Shown: positions 34,820 through 42,830 of the stretch, in pieces | Layout: each line of letters opens with the position of its first letter | Numbering within the stretch: position 1 is the stretch's first letter | Assembly: GCF_965284335.1 (NCBI RefSeq) | Contig: NZ_OZ260076.1 | Reading direction: 5' to 3' (one strand) | DNA from: Tabrizicola_A sp965284335 | Lineage (GTDB): Bacteria > Pseudomonadota > Alphaproteobacteria > Rhodobacterales > Rhodobacteraceae | DNA length: 64,000 nucleotides | Notes under the pieces: generated by a model | What the model was told of the DNA's origin: nothing | Databases searched by the model: none | What the model saw: the letters and a program-made list of their open reading frames with translations, nothing else | Program-made: the position numbers and the translations under genes

Positions 34820-35371
34820 CGATGAAGCCCGGGAACACGGACTGGCTGGATCGGGGTCGTCCAACCACAGCCTCCGCGGCATCATCGCCACGGTTGTTGC
34901 GGTGAGTACCCTCGTGCTTGCCGTCGTGGCCGCAGGTGACAAGGCCGAACGGTAGTCCTCCCCGGTTTGGCGAGGAGGATTGCCTGGTGTCCCTGCCTTC
35001 GTCGGGATTTTGGACGAATGTGCGGTCCAGTTCCGCAAGGTTCTCGGCTCGGCAGGCGATCGGGCTTGTCCGGCAATCTGCTCACGCAAAGCGTCGAAAA
35101 ACGATACTTTGTGTGAGCAGAGGGGATCATGATCTGCTCTGCACACGTCCGTTCGCTGCCTGCCTTGCCGCCTACAGGGCGATGACGTGGGAGTGCAACA
35201 CGATCAAGGTGTCGCAAGACACGCTTGGGATCTCGACGCCTGGGTGACTGGACCGACCGGCATTTCGGGCGCGTCTGACGGCCGACAGGAGCAGCCTCGG
35301 GACCTTGTTTTGCACGGGCTTCCTCCAAGAGAGACTCGCGTCAGGCCTAGCCGCCATGCGAAGCGGCAGGC
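34820..35371. other. gene-poor stretch holding a dusA junction copy
   Basis: No convincing gene. A hydrophobic peptide frame (RGIIATVVAVSTLVLAVVAA) without a start codon lies near 34870-34950 and may be a frameshifted remnant of a small membrane protein. The dusA-derived copy at 35246-35267 lies in this stretch. Confidence 0.5.
35246..35267 (+). repeat. internal dusA-derived junction copy 3
   Basis: The bases starting GACTGGACCGACCGGCATTT encode DWTDRHF in the dusA frame, followed by GRV and a stop. 21 of 22 bases match the copy at 26111. It closes the DUF4132 module and opens the tetR/chorismate mutase module. Confidence 0.78.
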
Positions 35372-35677
35372 CTATCGCGGCGGCTCTCCCAGCATCTTCG
35401 CTTCATGTGCGATGGCCGTTTCGATCAGGTCCGTCCAGATCCGTTCGATCAGGTCCGGATCGAGATTTCGATCCTCGGCACCTTTGCGGACATTGGCAAT
35501 GACCTGGGCCACGCGGTCGGTCGTCCGGGCGGGCAGGTTCTCGCGCGGTTTCAGGACGATGGCGCGGTCGATGTAGCCGGCGCGTTCGGCCAGCAGATCC
35601 AGAAGCGCGCGGTCGATCCGGTCGATCTGCCCGCGCAGGTCGGCCATGGTCTCGCACTGTTCGGGGGGAAGGATCAT
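35372..35677 (-). CDS. chorismate mutase (AroQ/PchB-like)
   Basis: Converts chorismate to prephenate, or acts as an isochorismate pyruvate lyase-like enzyme. The 101 residues form the all-helical AroQ-type fold: LRGQIDRIDRALLDLLAERAGYI, then AIVLKPRENLPARTTDRVAQVI and DLIERIWTDLIETAIAHE. The Arg, Lys and Glu positions fit the AroQ active site. The ATG overlaps the tetR stop (ATGA), so it is translated with the regulator. Confidence 0.85.
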   Translation of the reverse strand: MILPPEQCETMADLRGQIDRIDRALLDLLAERAGYIDRAIVLKPRENLPARTTDRVAQVIANVRKGAEDRNLDPDLIERIWTDLIETAIAHEAKMLGEPPR

Positions 35678-36300
35678 GGGGCGGGCCTTTGGTCCGGGAT
35701 GCCCACGGCAAACAGCCGCAGGAAGTGGCGCAGGGCGGCATCGACGCGGGCGGCCAGCGCCTCGGGGCCGGGCTGTGGCATGCGCCCGACGACGCGGCGG
35801 ATCTGGATGTCGCCGATCAGAAGGCCGAGCCAAGTTTCGCAGGCGATTGCCAGATCGTCGAACGCCAACCGGCCCTGTGTCCTGCCTTGGGCGATGATCT
35901 GCGCGACCAGGGGGGCCACCGTTTCGCGCCCCTCGGCGGCGATGATGCGGCCCAGCTCGCCCGTCGGGTCGGCGGCCGCAGCGCGGTTCAGCGCAACGGC
36001 CCGGTCACTGGTCACGAGCTGCAGCAGCACCGGGCCCACCCGGGCGAGGGTGTCCAGCGCATCGCCTCCGGCGGCGATCTGGTCCTCAAGCAGCGCCTTC
36101 ACCTCGGCCGCATTGCGCCGGACAAGGGCCGCGAAGAGCCCCGTCTTGTCGCCATACCAGTTGTAGAGCGTCTCGTTCGACGCCTTGGCCGCCCGTGCAA
36201 TCGCGAGCATCGACGCGCCAGCATAGCCCTTTTCTTCCAGCACCGCATAGGCGGCCCGTTCGATCTGGTCTTGCCGGAGGGATCGGTTTTCGTCGCGCAT
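35674..36300 (-). CDS. TetR-family transcriptional regulator
   Basis: 208 residues with an N-terminal TetR helix-turn-helix (IERAAYAVLEEKGYAGASML, then AIARAAKASNETLYNWYGDK) and a helical ligand-binding part. I start at ATG 36300 (MRDENRSLRQDQ); the longer frame would run through the operator repeats. It probably represses both itself with chorismate mutase and the divergent membrane protein and lysE genes, through the repeats at 36331-36375. Confidence 0.88.
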   Translation of the reverse strand: MRDENRSLRQDQIERAAYAVLEEKGYAGASMLAIARAAKASNETLYNWYGDKTGLFAALVRRNAAEVKALLEDQIAAGGDALDTLARVGPVLLQLVTSDRAVALNRAAAADPTGELGRIIAAEGRETVAPLVAQIIAQGRTQGRLAFDDLAIACETWLGLLIGDIQIRRVVGRMPQPGPEALAARVDAALRHFLRLFAVGIPDQRPAP

Positions 36301-36330
36301 GGCACCCCCGGAAAATCTCTTGACCGAAAA

Positions 36331-36375
36331 CGTACACATGATTACGGCTACTGGCAAGCGTACACATGATTACGG
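36331..36375. promoter_or_regulatory. duplicated operator in the tetR / membrane-protein intergenic region
   Basis: The 17-base CGTACACATGATTACGG occurs twice without mismatch, at 36331-36347 and 36359-36375. Each copy is a partial palindrome (CGTA-N8-TACG with a central CATG), as expected for a TetR dimer site. The copies are 28 bases apart, start to start. The second copy lies just before the ribosome site of the rightward gene. Confidence 0.75.
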
Positions 36376-36389
36376 AAAAGGACGCCGCC

Positions 36390-36773
36390 ATGACCCCCTC
36401 TGACCGCCCGAGCCAGGCCGCCTTGGCCTGCCTGATCCTTCTGCAAACCGTGATGCTGGCGTCGCTCTACGCCGGTTTCGCCCCGCATCCCCCCGCGGCC
36501 ACGCCGCTGTTCGGCATCGGGCCGTTCCTCGGGGCGGCGCTCTCGGCCGCGGTCGCGGCGCTGATCCTCGGGGCCACGCCTGCGGGCCGTGTTCTGGCAG
36601 GGCTGGCGGCAGGGGCCGCGCTGGTCTCCTTCGGGCCGCAGAAGTACTTCGATCCGCAGTTTCCGCTGATCTGGCCCGCGGTGCTGTCCGGGCAGGTGGC
36701 CGCAGGGGTGATCCTGCTGGGCCTTCTGTCGCGGTTTCCGACCTTCGCGAAGGGCAAGGCCCATGTCGGTTGA
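36390..36773 (+). CDS. small four-helix membrane protein
   Basis: 127 residues, mostly hydrophobic with about four membrane segments, in DoxX-like or DUF-type style but not assignable by eye (ACLILLQTVMLASLYAGF; PFLGAALSAAVAALILG; GQVAAGVILLGLLSRFP). I prefer ATG 36390, which has AAAAGGAC at good spacing; ATG 36366 falls inside the operator repeat. It overlaps lysE by 11 bases. Confidence 0.65.
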   Translation: MTPSDRPSQAALACLILLQTVMLASLYAGFAPHPPAATPLFGIGPFLGAALSAAVAALILGATPAGRVLAGLAAGAALVSFGPQKYFDPQFPLIWPAVLSGQVAAGVILLGLLSRFPTFAKGKAHVG

Positions 36774-37371
36774 GTTCTTTCTGGTTTCGCTGATCCTGGC
36801 CATCGTGCCGGGAACCGGCGTCGTCTTCACGCTGGCCTGCGCCATGTCGCAGGGCCTGCGCGGGGCGGTCTGGGGCGCGGTTGCGGGAGCGGTCGGGGTC
36901 ATCCCGCACCTCGTTGCTGCCGGTCTTGGTCTGTCCGCGCTGCTGATTGCATATCCGCTGATGTATGACGGGCTGCGCATTCTGGGCGGGGCCTATCTGA
37001 TCTGGCTGGCCGTTCAGGCCTGGCGGCACCGGCACGATACGCTCGAGGTGGGCAGCGCCCCGGCAACGGGCGCGCAGATCGTGGCGCAAGGCGCATTGAT
37101 CAACCTGTTGAACCCCAAGCTCACGCTGTTCTTCGTGTCATTCCTGCCGCAGTTCGTGCCGCCGACCGACCCCGCGCCGATGCTGACCATGGGCCTGATG
37201 GGGCTGGTCCTGGTGGCGCAGACCTTTGTCGTGTTCCTCGCCTATGGCGCGCTGGCCGCGCGGGCGGGTGATCTCTTGCGCAGGCGGCCGAGGATCATGG
37301 TCCTGTTCCAGACCGGCATCGCGTTGCTGTTCGCGGGCCTGGGCTTGCGGGTGATCCTGGGCGGTCGATGA
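36763..37371 (+). CDS. LysE/RhtB-family exporter
   Basis: Amino-acid exporter family protein of 202 residues with six hydrophobic segments. The signature near the N-terminus is LILAIVPGTGVVFTLACAMSQGLRGAVWGAVAG in form, and NLLNPKLTLFFVSFLPQF is the second conserved region. The substrate is unknown. Its pairing with chorismate mutase raises aromatic amino acids or related compounds as candidates. It follows the small membrane protein gene in one transcript. Confidence 0.9.
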   Translation: MSVEFFLVSLILAIVPGTGVVFTLACAMSQGLRGAVWGAVAGAVGVIPHLVAAGLGLSALLIAYPLMYDGLRILGGAYLIWLAVQAWRHRHDTLEVGSAPATGAQIVAQGALINLLNPKLTLFFVSFLPQFVPPTDPAPMLTMGLMGLVLVAQTFVVFLAYGALAARAGDLLRRRPRIMVLFQTGIALLFAGLGLRVILGGR

Positions 37372-37955
37372 CAGGGCGCGACCGACCGGGATTTCGCGCA
37401 GGTTGGATGGGGCGGATATCGGTTCATGCCGCGCCGATGGCAGCCTCTCCGCTCGTCTTGCACGGCGCTTTGCTTGGGCCCGCCACAGCAGAGGGCAACA
37501 TCCTGTGCGAACATACCCGCGTGATCCAGCGCAACCACACGCTGCCATCAAGAACAATCTACGACTGGCGGCACTATCTGGCGGTCGTTCAGCGTAAGCC
37601 CGGGGCTTTGCGGAATGGCGCACCCTTCCTGGAATTACCATCTGCGTTCAGACAGTTGCAGGATCACATGCTGCGCAAGCCAGGTGGCGATCGTGAGATG
37701 GTCGATATCCTTGCCCTCGTTCTGCAGCATGACGAACAGGCCGTGCTGACCGCCGTGGAGCTGGCACTGACCGAGGGCGTGCCGACCAAGACCCATGTCC
37801 TGAACCTGCTGCACCGGCTGGTCGACGGCAAAGTGATCGGTGGTCCACCGCTGGACACGCCGCAAGCGCTGGCTCTGCACCGCGAACCCAAGGCCAATGT
37901 CGCACGTTACGACGGCCTGCGCGCCGAGATTACCGGAGGCCGTCATGCGTCATGA
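37368..37955 (+). pseudogene. truncated IS21-family transposase IstA
   Basis: Only the C-terminal region of IstA is present: from about codon 45 the frame reads IQRNHTLPSRTIYDWRHYLA, then GGDREMVDILALVLQHDEQA and VPTKTHVLNLLHRLVDGK. The DDE core and N-terminal domain are missing. The first 45 codons of the open frame come from unrelated sequence next to the lysE end. It cannot transpose on its own. Its end overlaps istB. Confidence 0.85.
37380..37396 (+). repeat. possible degenerate dusA junction copy 4
   Basis: GACCGACCGGGATTTCG matches the copy at 35246 (GACCGACCGGCATTTCG) at 16 of 17 bases, but the bases before it (GACTG in the other copies) are not conserved. It lies between the lysE gene and the IS21 remnant. 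Confidence 0.35.
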
Positions 37956-38811
37956 TCCAGCCGCCGGCGCCATCGTCATCATGCTGCGCAGCCTCAAAAT
38001 GTATGGCATGGCCCAAGCCGTGACCGATCTGATCGAGCAGGGCGCACCGGCCTTTGAAGCCGCCATCCCGATGCTGTCGCAACTCCTCAAAGCCGAATTG
38101 GCGGAGCGTGAAGTCAGATCGATTACCTATCACATGAAGTCCGCACGGTTCCCCGCCTACAAGGACCTCTCGGGCTTCGACTTTGCCACCAGCGAGATCA
38201 ACGAGGCCACCGTCCGGACCCTGCACCGCTGCGAGTTCATGGAAAGTGCCCAGAACGTTGTGCTGATCGGTGGGCCTGGAACCGGCAAGACCCATGTCGC
38301 CACCGCGCTCGGCATCCAAGCCATCGAACATCACCGCCGAAAGGTCCGCTTCTTCTCGACCATCGAACTGGTCAACGCCCTTGAACAGGAAAAGGCCAAG
38401 GGCAAGGCCGGGCAGATCGCGGAAGGCCTGACCAAGCTCGATCTCGTGATTGTGGACGAGTTGGGCTACCTGCCCTTCAGCGCCTCCGGCGGGGCCCTGC
38501 TGTTCCACCTGCTCAGCAAGCTTTATGAGCGCACCAGCGTCGTCATCACCACCAACCTCAGCTTCAGCGAATGGGCCACCGTTTTTGGCGATGCAAAGAT
38601 GACCACCGCCTTGCTCGACCGCCTCACCCACCGCTGCCACATCCTGGAAACCGGAAACGACAGCTTCCGCTTCAAGGCAAGCTCAGCTGCGGCAGCCCGA
38701 AAAAAGAAGGAGACAAACCCGCCCTTGACCCCAGCATGAACCGAAATCCATAATCAGAGGTGGCTCACTTCTCGGTGAAAAAACCGGATCAGTTCTGGGT
38801 GAAAATCAACA
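37490..38811. mobile_element. IS21-family remnant (right part only)
   Basis: Contains the 3' part of istA, complete istB, and a right end at about 38762-38811 with internally repeated TTCT(C/G)GGTGAAAA blocks ending in TCAACA, typical of IS21 termini. The left end and most of istA are gone, so the left boundary is approximate. It directly precedes the present dusA start. Confidence 0.85.
37945..38739 (+). CDS. istB: IS21-family helper ATPase IstB
   Basis: AAA+-type transposition helper, 264 residues. Walker A is GGPGTGKTH (near residue 111), Walker B LDLVIVDELGYLPFS, and sensor I VVITTNLSF. GGAGG lies 7 bases before the ATG. The gene is intact although its istA partner is truncated. The open frame extends 35 codons upstream, overlapping istA, without meaning. 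Confidence 0.95.
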   Translation: MRHDPAAGAIVIMLRSLKMYGMAQAVTDLIEQGAPAFEAAIPMLSQLLKAELAEREVRSITYHMKSARFPAYKDLSGFDFATSEINEATVRTLHRCEFMESAQNVVLIGGPGTGKTHVATALGIQAIEHHRRKVRFFSTIELVNALEQEKAKGKAGQIAEGLTKLDLVIVDELGYLPFSASGGALLFHLLSKLYERTSVVITTNLSFSEWATVFGDAKMTTALLDRLTHRCHILETGNDSFRFKASSAAAARKKKETNPPLTPA

Positions 38812-38854
38812 GCGTGGACACAAACTGTGCCAACGGATTGAAGATACAAGAAAA

Positions 38855-39835
38855 ATGACAGAAAATCAATCACATAGACTATCGGTCGCGCCCATGATGG
38901 ACTGGACCGATCGGCATTGCCGGGTGTTTCACCGGCATATGACGCGTCGGGGGATGCTTTATACCGAAATGGTCACGGCGCCGGCTGTGTTGCATGGGCC
39001 GAAACCCCGGCTTTTGGATTATTCCGAGGTCGAGCATCCCGTTGCGCTACAACTTGGGGGATCAGATCCGGCTGAGCTGGCGCGTGCAGTGCAGATCGCG
39101 CGGGATTGGCGCTATGACGAGATCAATCTGAACTGCGGTTGCCCCTCGGACCGGGTGCAATCGGGTTGTTTCGGTGCCGTTTTGATGGAACGTCCGGGCT
39201 TGGTGGCCGATTGTGTCAAAGCGATGCAAGATCAGGCCGATGTGCCTGTCACGGTGAAATGCCGCATCGGGGTGGATGATCAAGACCCCGCCACTATGCT
39301 GCCGGGCTTTATTGAAACCGTGGCTGCGGCGGGGGTCAATCATTTCATCATTCACGCCCGCAAGGCATGGTTGCAGGGCCTAAGCCCAAAGGAAAACCGC
39401 GAGATTCCGCCGCTGGATTACAATCTCGTGGTTGAGATGAAGGCGCGCTTTCCGCATCTGACGATCTGCCTCAACGGTGGGGTTACCTCGCTTGAGCAAG
39501 CCGAAAACCTTTTGGCCCAAGGGTTGGATGGGGTGATGATCGGCCGCGCGGCCTATCATGATCCAGCCTCGGTGCTGATCGGGGCCGATGCCTTGTGGGG
39601 CGAGGATTACGCGCCCACGACCTTTGCGGTGGTTGAGGCGATGAAGCCCTATATCGCCGCGCATCTTGAGGGCGGGGGGCGGTTGCACCAGATTACCCGC
39701 CATATGTTGGGGCTTTTCACCGGGCGCCCCGGCGCACGGGCATGGCGGCGCGTCCTTTCCGACGGGGCCACACGCCAAGGCGCGGGGCTTGATCTTGTGG
39801 ATCAGGCCTTGGCCGAGGTGACGGCACTCGGGTGA
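38855..39835 (+). CDS. dusA: tRNA-dihydrouridine(20/20a) synthase DusA
   Basis: FMN enzyme that reduces uridine to dihydrouridine at tRNA positions 20/20a. 326 aa; APMMDWTDRHCR at residues 12-23, catalytic Cys in NCGCPSDRVQSGCFGA and FMN-binding GLDGVMIGRAAYHDP. The first 12 or so residues (MTENQSHRLSV) are supplied by the island, replacing the displaced MTSNPTTAHRLSV at 25943. The enzyme is probably functional, but it is now transcribed from a promoter in or near the IS21 end. The sequence just before the ATG has no strong ribosome site. Confidence 0.95.
   Translation: MTENQSHRLSVAPMMDWTDRHCRVFHRHMTRRGMLYTEMVTAPAVLHGPKPRLLDYSEVEHPVALQLGGSDPAELARAVQIARDWRYDEINLNCGCPSDRVQSGCFGAVLMERPGLVADCVKAMQDQADVPVTVKCRIGVDDQDPATMLPGFIETVAAAGVNHFIIHARKAWLQGLSPKENREIPPLDYNLVVEMKARFPHLTICLNGGVTSLEQAENLLAQGLDGVMIGRAAYHDPASVLIGADALWGEDYAPTTFAVVEAMKPYIAAHLEGGGRLHQITRHMLGLFTGRPGARAWRRVLSDGATRQGAGLDLVDQALAEVTALG
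38891..38911. other. right junction of the dusA island (attR-like)
   Basis: This 21-base stretch inside dusA codons 13-19 matches the left junction at 25985-26005 at 19 positions. It is the boundary between island sequence and the chromosomal body of dusA. Confidence 0.78.
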
Positions 39836-39976
39836 TGCATCTGCACAGACGTGCAAGGCGTCATCGGCTTGACGCTGCACACCGCCATGCGCAAGCTAGG
39901 TCACAGAAGAAACGGAGTTTTTCCAGATCATGTCCCTGTCCAGCCTTTCCCTTGATGCCGCGATTCTGAGGCGGTC

Positions 39977-40714
39977 ATGCTAAGCGGTTGGCGCAAGATC
40001 GGGCCGGACCCAACGCTTTTGGCTTGGGCCAAGGCCGCCCATCCCTTGGCCGTGGCGGCCTTGCGCGACACGGATCAGCCGCTGCGCTGCGGGGGCACTT
40101 GGGCGGTTGGGCTTGATCTTCTGCCCAATGCGCCCGATGGCCGCGTCGAAGGCGTGCCGCTGCCATGGGGGCTTTTGGGGCTGGAGGCGACGGCGCTGCA
40201 TCCGGCGCAATTGTCAACGGTGCATCCCGGCTATCCGCGCCCGTCAGCCGAGGAAACCGAATCTGCCTTTCGCTTTCGTCTGAACCGCGATGCGGCGCAT
40301 CTGGATGGGCTTTTGCCCATCGGCCCCAACCGCGCGCGCATGATCAAAGAGCCACATGCCTGGATTTTGGGCCTGCCCCTGACCACCTCAGATGCCGCCC
40401 CTTTGGTGGTCTGGGAGGGCAGCCATCTTGTGATGCAGGCAGCGCTGCGCGCAGCACTTGCGCCGCATCCGCCCGAAACTTGGGGCGATGTTGACATTAC
40501 GGCTGCGTATCAGGCCGCCCGGGCAGAGGTGTTTCGCACCTGCCCGCGCCGTGAATTGCCGGGGCTTCCGGGAGAAGCGGTGGTTCTGCACCGCCACCTC
40601 ATTCATGGCGTTGCCCATTGGGCCGAAGGTGCGACAGCGCCCGCCGAAGGTCGGATCGTGGCCTATTTCCGCCCGGTGATGGACAGCGTTCAAAACTGGT
40701 TGATGCAAGACTAG
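39977..40714 (+). CDS. phytanoyl-CoA dioxygenase-like Fe(II)/2-oxoglutarate protein
   Basis: 245 residues. AAHLDGLLP gives an HxD metal pair (about residues 106-108), LHRHLIHGVAHWA the distal His, and GRIVAYFRP the Arg for 2-oxoglutarate, in the order of the PhyH family. The substrate is unknown. A 17-codon ORF at 39930-39983 ends across this ATG and could couple translation, but it has little other support. In 39836-39929 I see nothing. Confidence 0.68.
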   Translation: MLSGWRKIGPDPTLLAWAKAAHPLAVAALRDTDQPLRCGGTWAVGLDLLPNAPDGRVEGVPLPWGLLGLEATALHPAQLSTVHPGYPRPSAEETESAFRFRLNRDAAHLDGLLPIGPNRARMIKEPHAWILGLPLTTSDAAPLVVWEGSHLVMQAALRAALAPHPPETWGDVDITAAYQAARAEVFRTCPRRELPGLPGEAVVLHRHLIHGVAHWAEGATAPAEGRIVAYFRPVMDSVQNWLMQD

Positions 40715-40735
40715 CCTTGCCGGCGGTGCCGCGCC

Positions 40736-40966
40736 CTAGACAGCCCCGCGCCCCAAGCGGCCACCGCGCCGCTTGGTCAGGGTTTGCGCGCGTTGGGGCA
40801 ACTCGGCCATCAGCAAGCGGCGCTCTTCGGCGCTCATCCGTGACCAGCCGCCGATTTCGGGAATGCTGCGGTAACAGCCGATGCAAATCTTGGCCTCGGG
40901 GTGCACCACGCAGATCTTGACGCAGGGGCTTTCGATTTCGGCGCGTTTCCAGATCTCGTCGGTCAT
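40736..40966 (-). CDS. DUF1289-family small cysteine protein
   Basis: 76 residues with the family pattern SPCVKICVV, then KICIGCYRSIPEIGGWSRMS. The four cysteines could bind a metal or an Fe-S cluster. Function is unknown. Start at ATG 40966 after GGGGGG; it overlaps the ruvX stop by four bases, making it last in ccmI-ruvX-DUF1289. Confidence 0.9.
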   Translation of the reverse strand: MTDEIWKRAEIESPCVKICVVHPEAKICIGCYRSIPEIGGWSRMSAEERRLLMAELPQRAQTLTKRRGGRLGRGAV

Positions 40967-41436
40967 GATCCCCCCAAAATGCGCATTCGGTCCAGCGCGC
41001 CTTGCAGAATATAGCCCGCCGCAACCTGATCGATCACCTCGCGGCGACGCTTTCGCGACGTATCCGCCTCTAAAAGCGCGCGTTCGGCGGCGACGGTCGA
41101 CAAACGCTCGTCCCAAAAAGTGATTGGAAGGTCGGTCAGCTTTTCCAGATTCCGGGCAAAGGCACGGGTTGATTGCACGCGCGGGCCTTCGCTTCCGTCC
41201 ATGTTCAAAGGCAGCCCAAGGATCAGCCCGGCGGCTTTGCGGTTCTCAACGATCGCCAAAAGCCGTTGCGCATCCAGCGTGAATTTTTCGCGCCGGATCA
41301 CCTCGATGGGCGTGGCGACAGAGCGCGACAGATCCGACACCGCAACGCCAATCGTCTTATCTCCCAGATCCAACCCCAAAATCGCGCGGTAGGGGGGCAA
41401 CAGCGCGTGAAACTCGATAATGTCGGTCAGGATCAT
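40963..41436 (-). CDS. ruvX: Holliday junction resolvase-like protein RuvX/YqgF
   Basis: RNase H-fold protein involved in pre-16S rRNA 5' end processing. 157 aa; ILGLDLGDKTIGVAVSD, GLPLNMDGSEG, FWDERLST and the final acidic VIDQVAAGYIL carry the conserved active-site residues. I chose ATG 41436 (MILTDIIEFH), which overlaps the ccmI stop by four bases. Confidence 0.95.
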   Translation of the reverse strand: MILTDIIEFHALLPPYRAILGLDLGDKTIGVAVSDLSRSVATPIEVIRREKFTLDAQRLLAIVENRKAAGLILGLPLNMDGSEGPRVQSTRAFARNLEKLTDLPITFWDERLSTVAAERALLEADTSRKRRREVIDQVAAGYILQGALDRMRILGGS

Positions 41437-42650
41437 GGCGCAAAGCCCGCCGCCGCCGCCGCATCGCGCAGGGTTTTCAAGGCGGCGGGGTCGGCGGCAA
41501 GGTTCACTTCGCCAGCCCGAAGCGCGGCGCGGCCCCGGTCGGTTTGGTCCAAAACCCGAAGCGCATTCAACAGCCGCACCCATTCGTCAACCGGACCGCC
41601 CTTGTCCATCAGGCGTTCTTCCAACTGACCAACCATGCCCTCGATCATGGCCGCGCGATCCTCGGGGGCCAAATCCTGTGCGGCGGCCATGTCTTCGGCA
41701 TTCGGGCCGGGAAGGGCGGGAGGATCGGGCAGGGTGTAGGGAATGCCCGCCTGAAGCGCCGCGGTTTCGATGTCTGCACGCGCAGCCGCCACCCAAGGCG
41801 CGTCTTGCGGCCCCTCGTCGACCAGTCCTTGCCACAGCTCAAAGGCCCGATCCGCACGGTCGTTTTGGGCAAACATCAGCCCGACCATATAGCGCGCCAT
41901 CCCGTGTTTCGGATCGCGGCGCAACACGTCGATCAGATGCGCCTCAGCCTCGGGCGAGACATAGCCATTCGCTTGCGCAATCAGGATCTGCGCAGCCGCA
42001 AAATGCTGATCGGGGTTGGCCGATGCTTCCAGCAAGGCCAAAAGCTTGGCTTGCGCTTCATAGGCGGCGTCAAAATTGCCCAAGGCCATTTCGTTGCGCG
42101 CCAAAAGCTCAAGCCCCATGGCATCATCAGGCCGTTCCACGACGGCTGCGCGCAACTTGTCCATCAAGCTCGTAAATTCCGCCCCCGGATCGCGCGGTGT
42201 GACGCTGGGCAAGCTGGCGACCACCTCCGCCTGTGCGGGGCGGGTTTTATAGGCCATGTCGGCTGCGGCAAATCGGCTTTCCAGAGGCAAATCGGCATAG
42301 CCCGGCGCGCCCAAATCATTGTAAAGCCACAAAGATCCCCCAAGCACCGCCAGCACAAGGCCGCCAGCCCAAATGATATTGCCGGTTGGGGCAGGGGGTT
42401 CCACCTGTTTCAGCGCGCGATCCGCCTCGAGTAAGCGGCGCGAGACTTCGATGCGCAAACGCTGGGCCTCGTCCTCTTGCAAGGTGCCACGGGCCAGATC
42501 GCGGTCTACTTCCGCCAATTGGTCGCGATAGACCTTCAGATCGGGATGCTCGGCCACCACCTCGCCGCCGCGCCGCAGGGCTTGCACCATCAGCACCCCC
42601 ACCATCCCGGTCAAGACCACCGCAATCGCCCAAAACAGCCACAGATCCAT
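41433..42650 (-). CDS. ccmI: c-type cytochrome biogenesis protein CcmI
   Basis: Membrane chaperone that holds apocytochrome c for heme attachment. It has 405 residues: an N-terminal helix (LFWAIAVVLTGMVGVLMVQ), the CcmI leucine-rich loop EHPDLKVYRDQLAEVDRDLARG, a second helix near residue 95, then a long TPR-rich periplasmic part. Start at ATG 42650 (MDLWLFWAI). The other ccm genes are not nearby. The 180-base gap to soxB presumably holds both divergent promoters. Confidence 0.93.
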   Translation of the reverse strand: MDLWLFWAIAVVLTGMVGVLMVQALRRGGEVVAEHPDLKVYRDQLAEVDRDLARGTLQEDEAQRLRIEVSRRLLEADRALKQVEPPAPTGNIIWAGGLVLAVLGGSLWLYNDLGAPGYADLPLESRFAAADMAYKTRPAQAEVVASLPSVTPRDPGAEFTSLMDKLRAAVVERPDDAMGLELLARNEMALGNFDAAYEAQAKLLALLEASANPDQHFAAAQILIAQANGYVSPEAEAHLIDVLRRDPKHGMARYMVGLMFAQNDRADRAFELWQGLVDEGPQDAPWVAAARADIETAALQAGIPYTLPDPPALPGPNAEDMAAAQDLAPEDRAAMIEGMVGQLEERLMDKGGPVDEWVRLLNALRVLDQTDRGRAALRAGEVNLAADPAALKTLRDAAAAAGFAP

Positions 42651-42830
42651 CGTCTTCCCCACACCGCTTTGCCGTCCACATAGCCTTTAAAGTGGCAGCA
42701 AAAAAGGGGCCAAGCCGCCGCAGCGCCACTTCGTCGCTGTCATGTCGTAATTTTCCCGATTGTGCCGCTGGCGGGACGAGTTATTTGCCGCTTCCATCGG
42801 ACAAGCAGCCAAGACGAAAAGGGGCCTGAC

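Noticed and set aside
26015..35245. Treating the DUF4132 module as a proven anti-phage defence system
   Set aside because: Its place on an island is suggestive, but no nuclease, known effector or known defence gene is present and several genes are broken; function is left open.
39930..39983. 17-codon leader ORF before the dioxygenase-like gene
   Set aside because: It overlaps the ATG in a coupling arrangement, but it has poor ribosome-site spacing and no regulatory codon pattern, so it is not listed as a gene.
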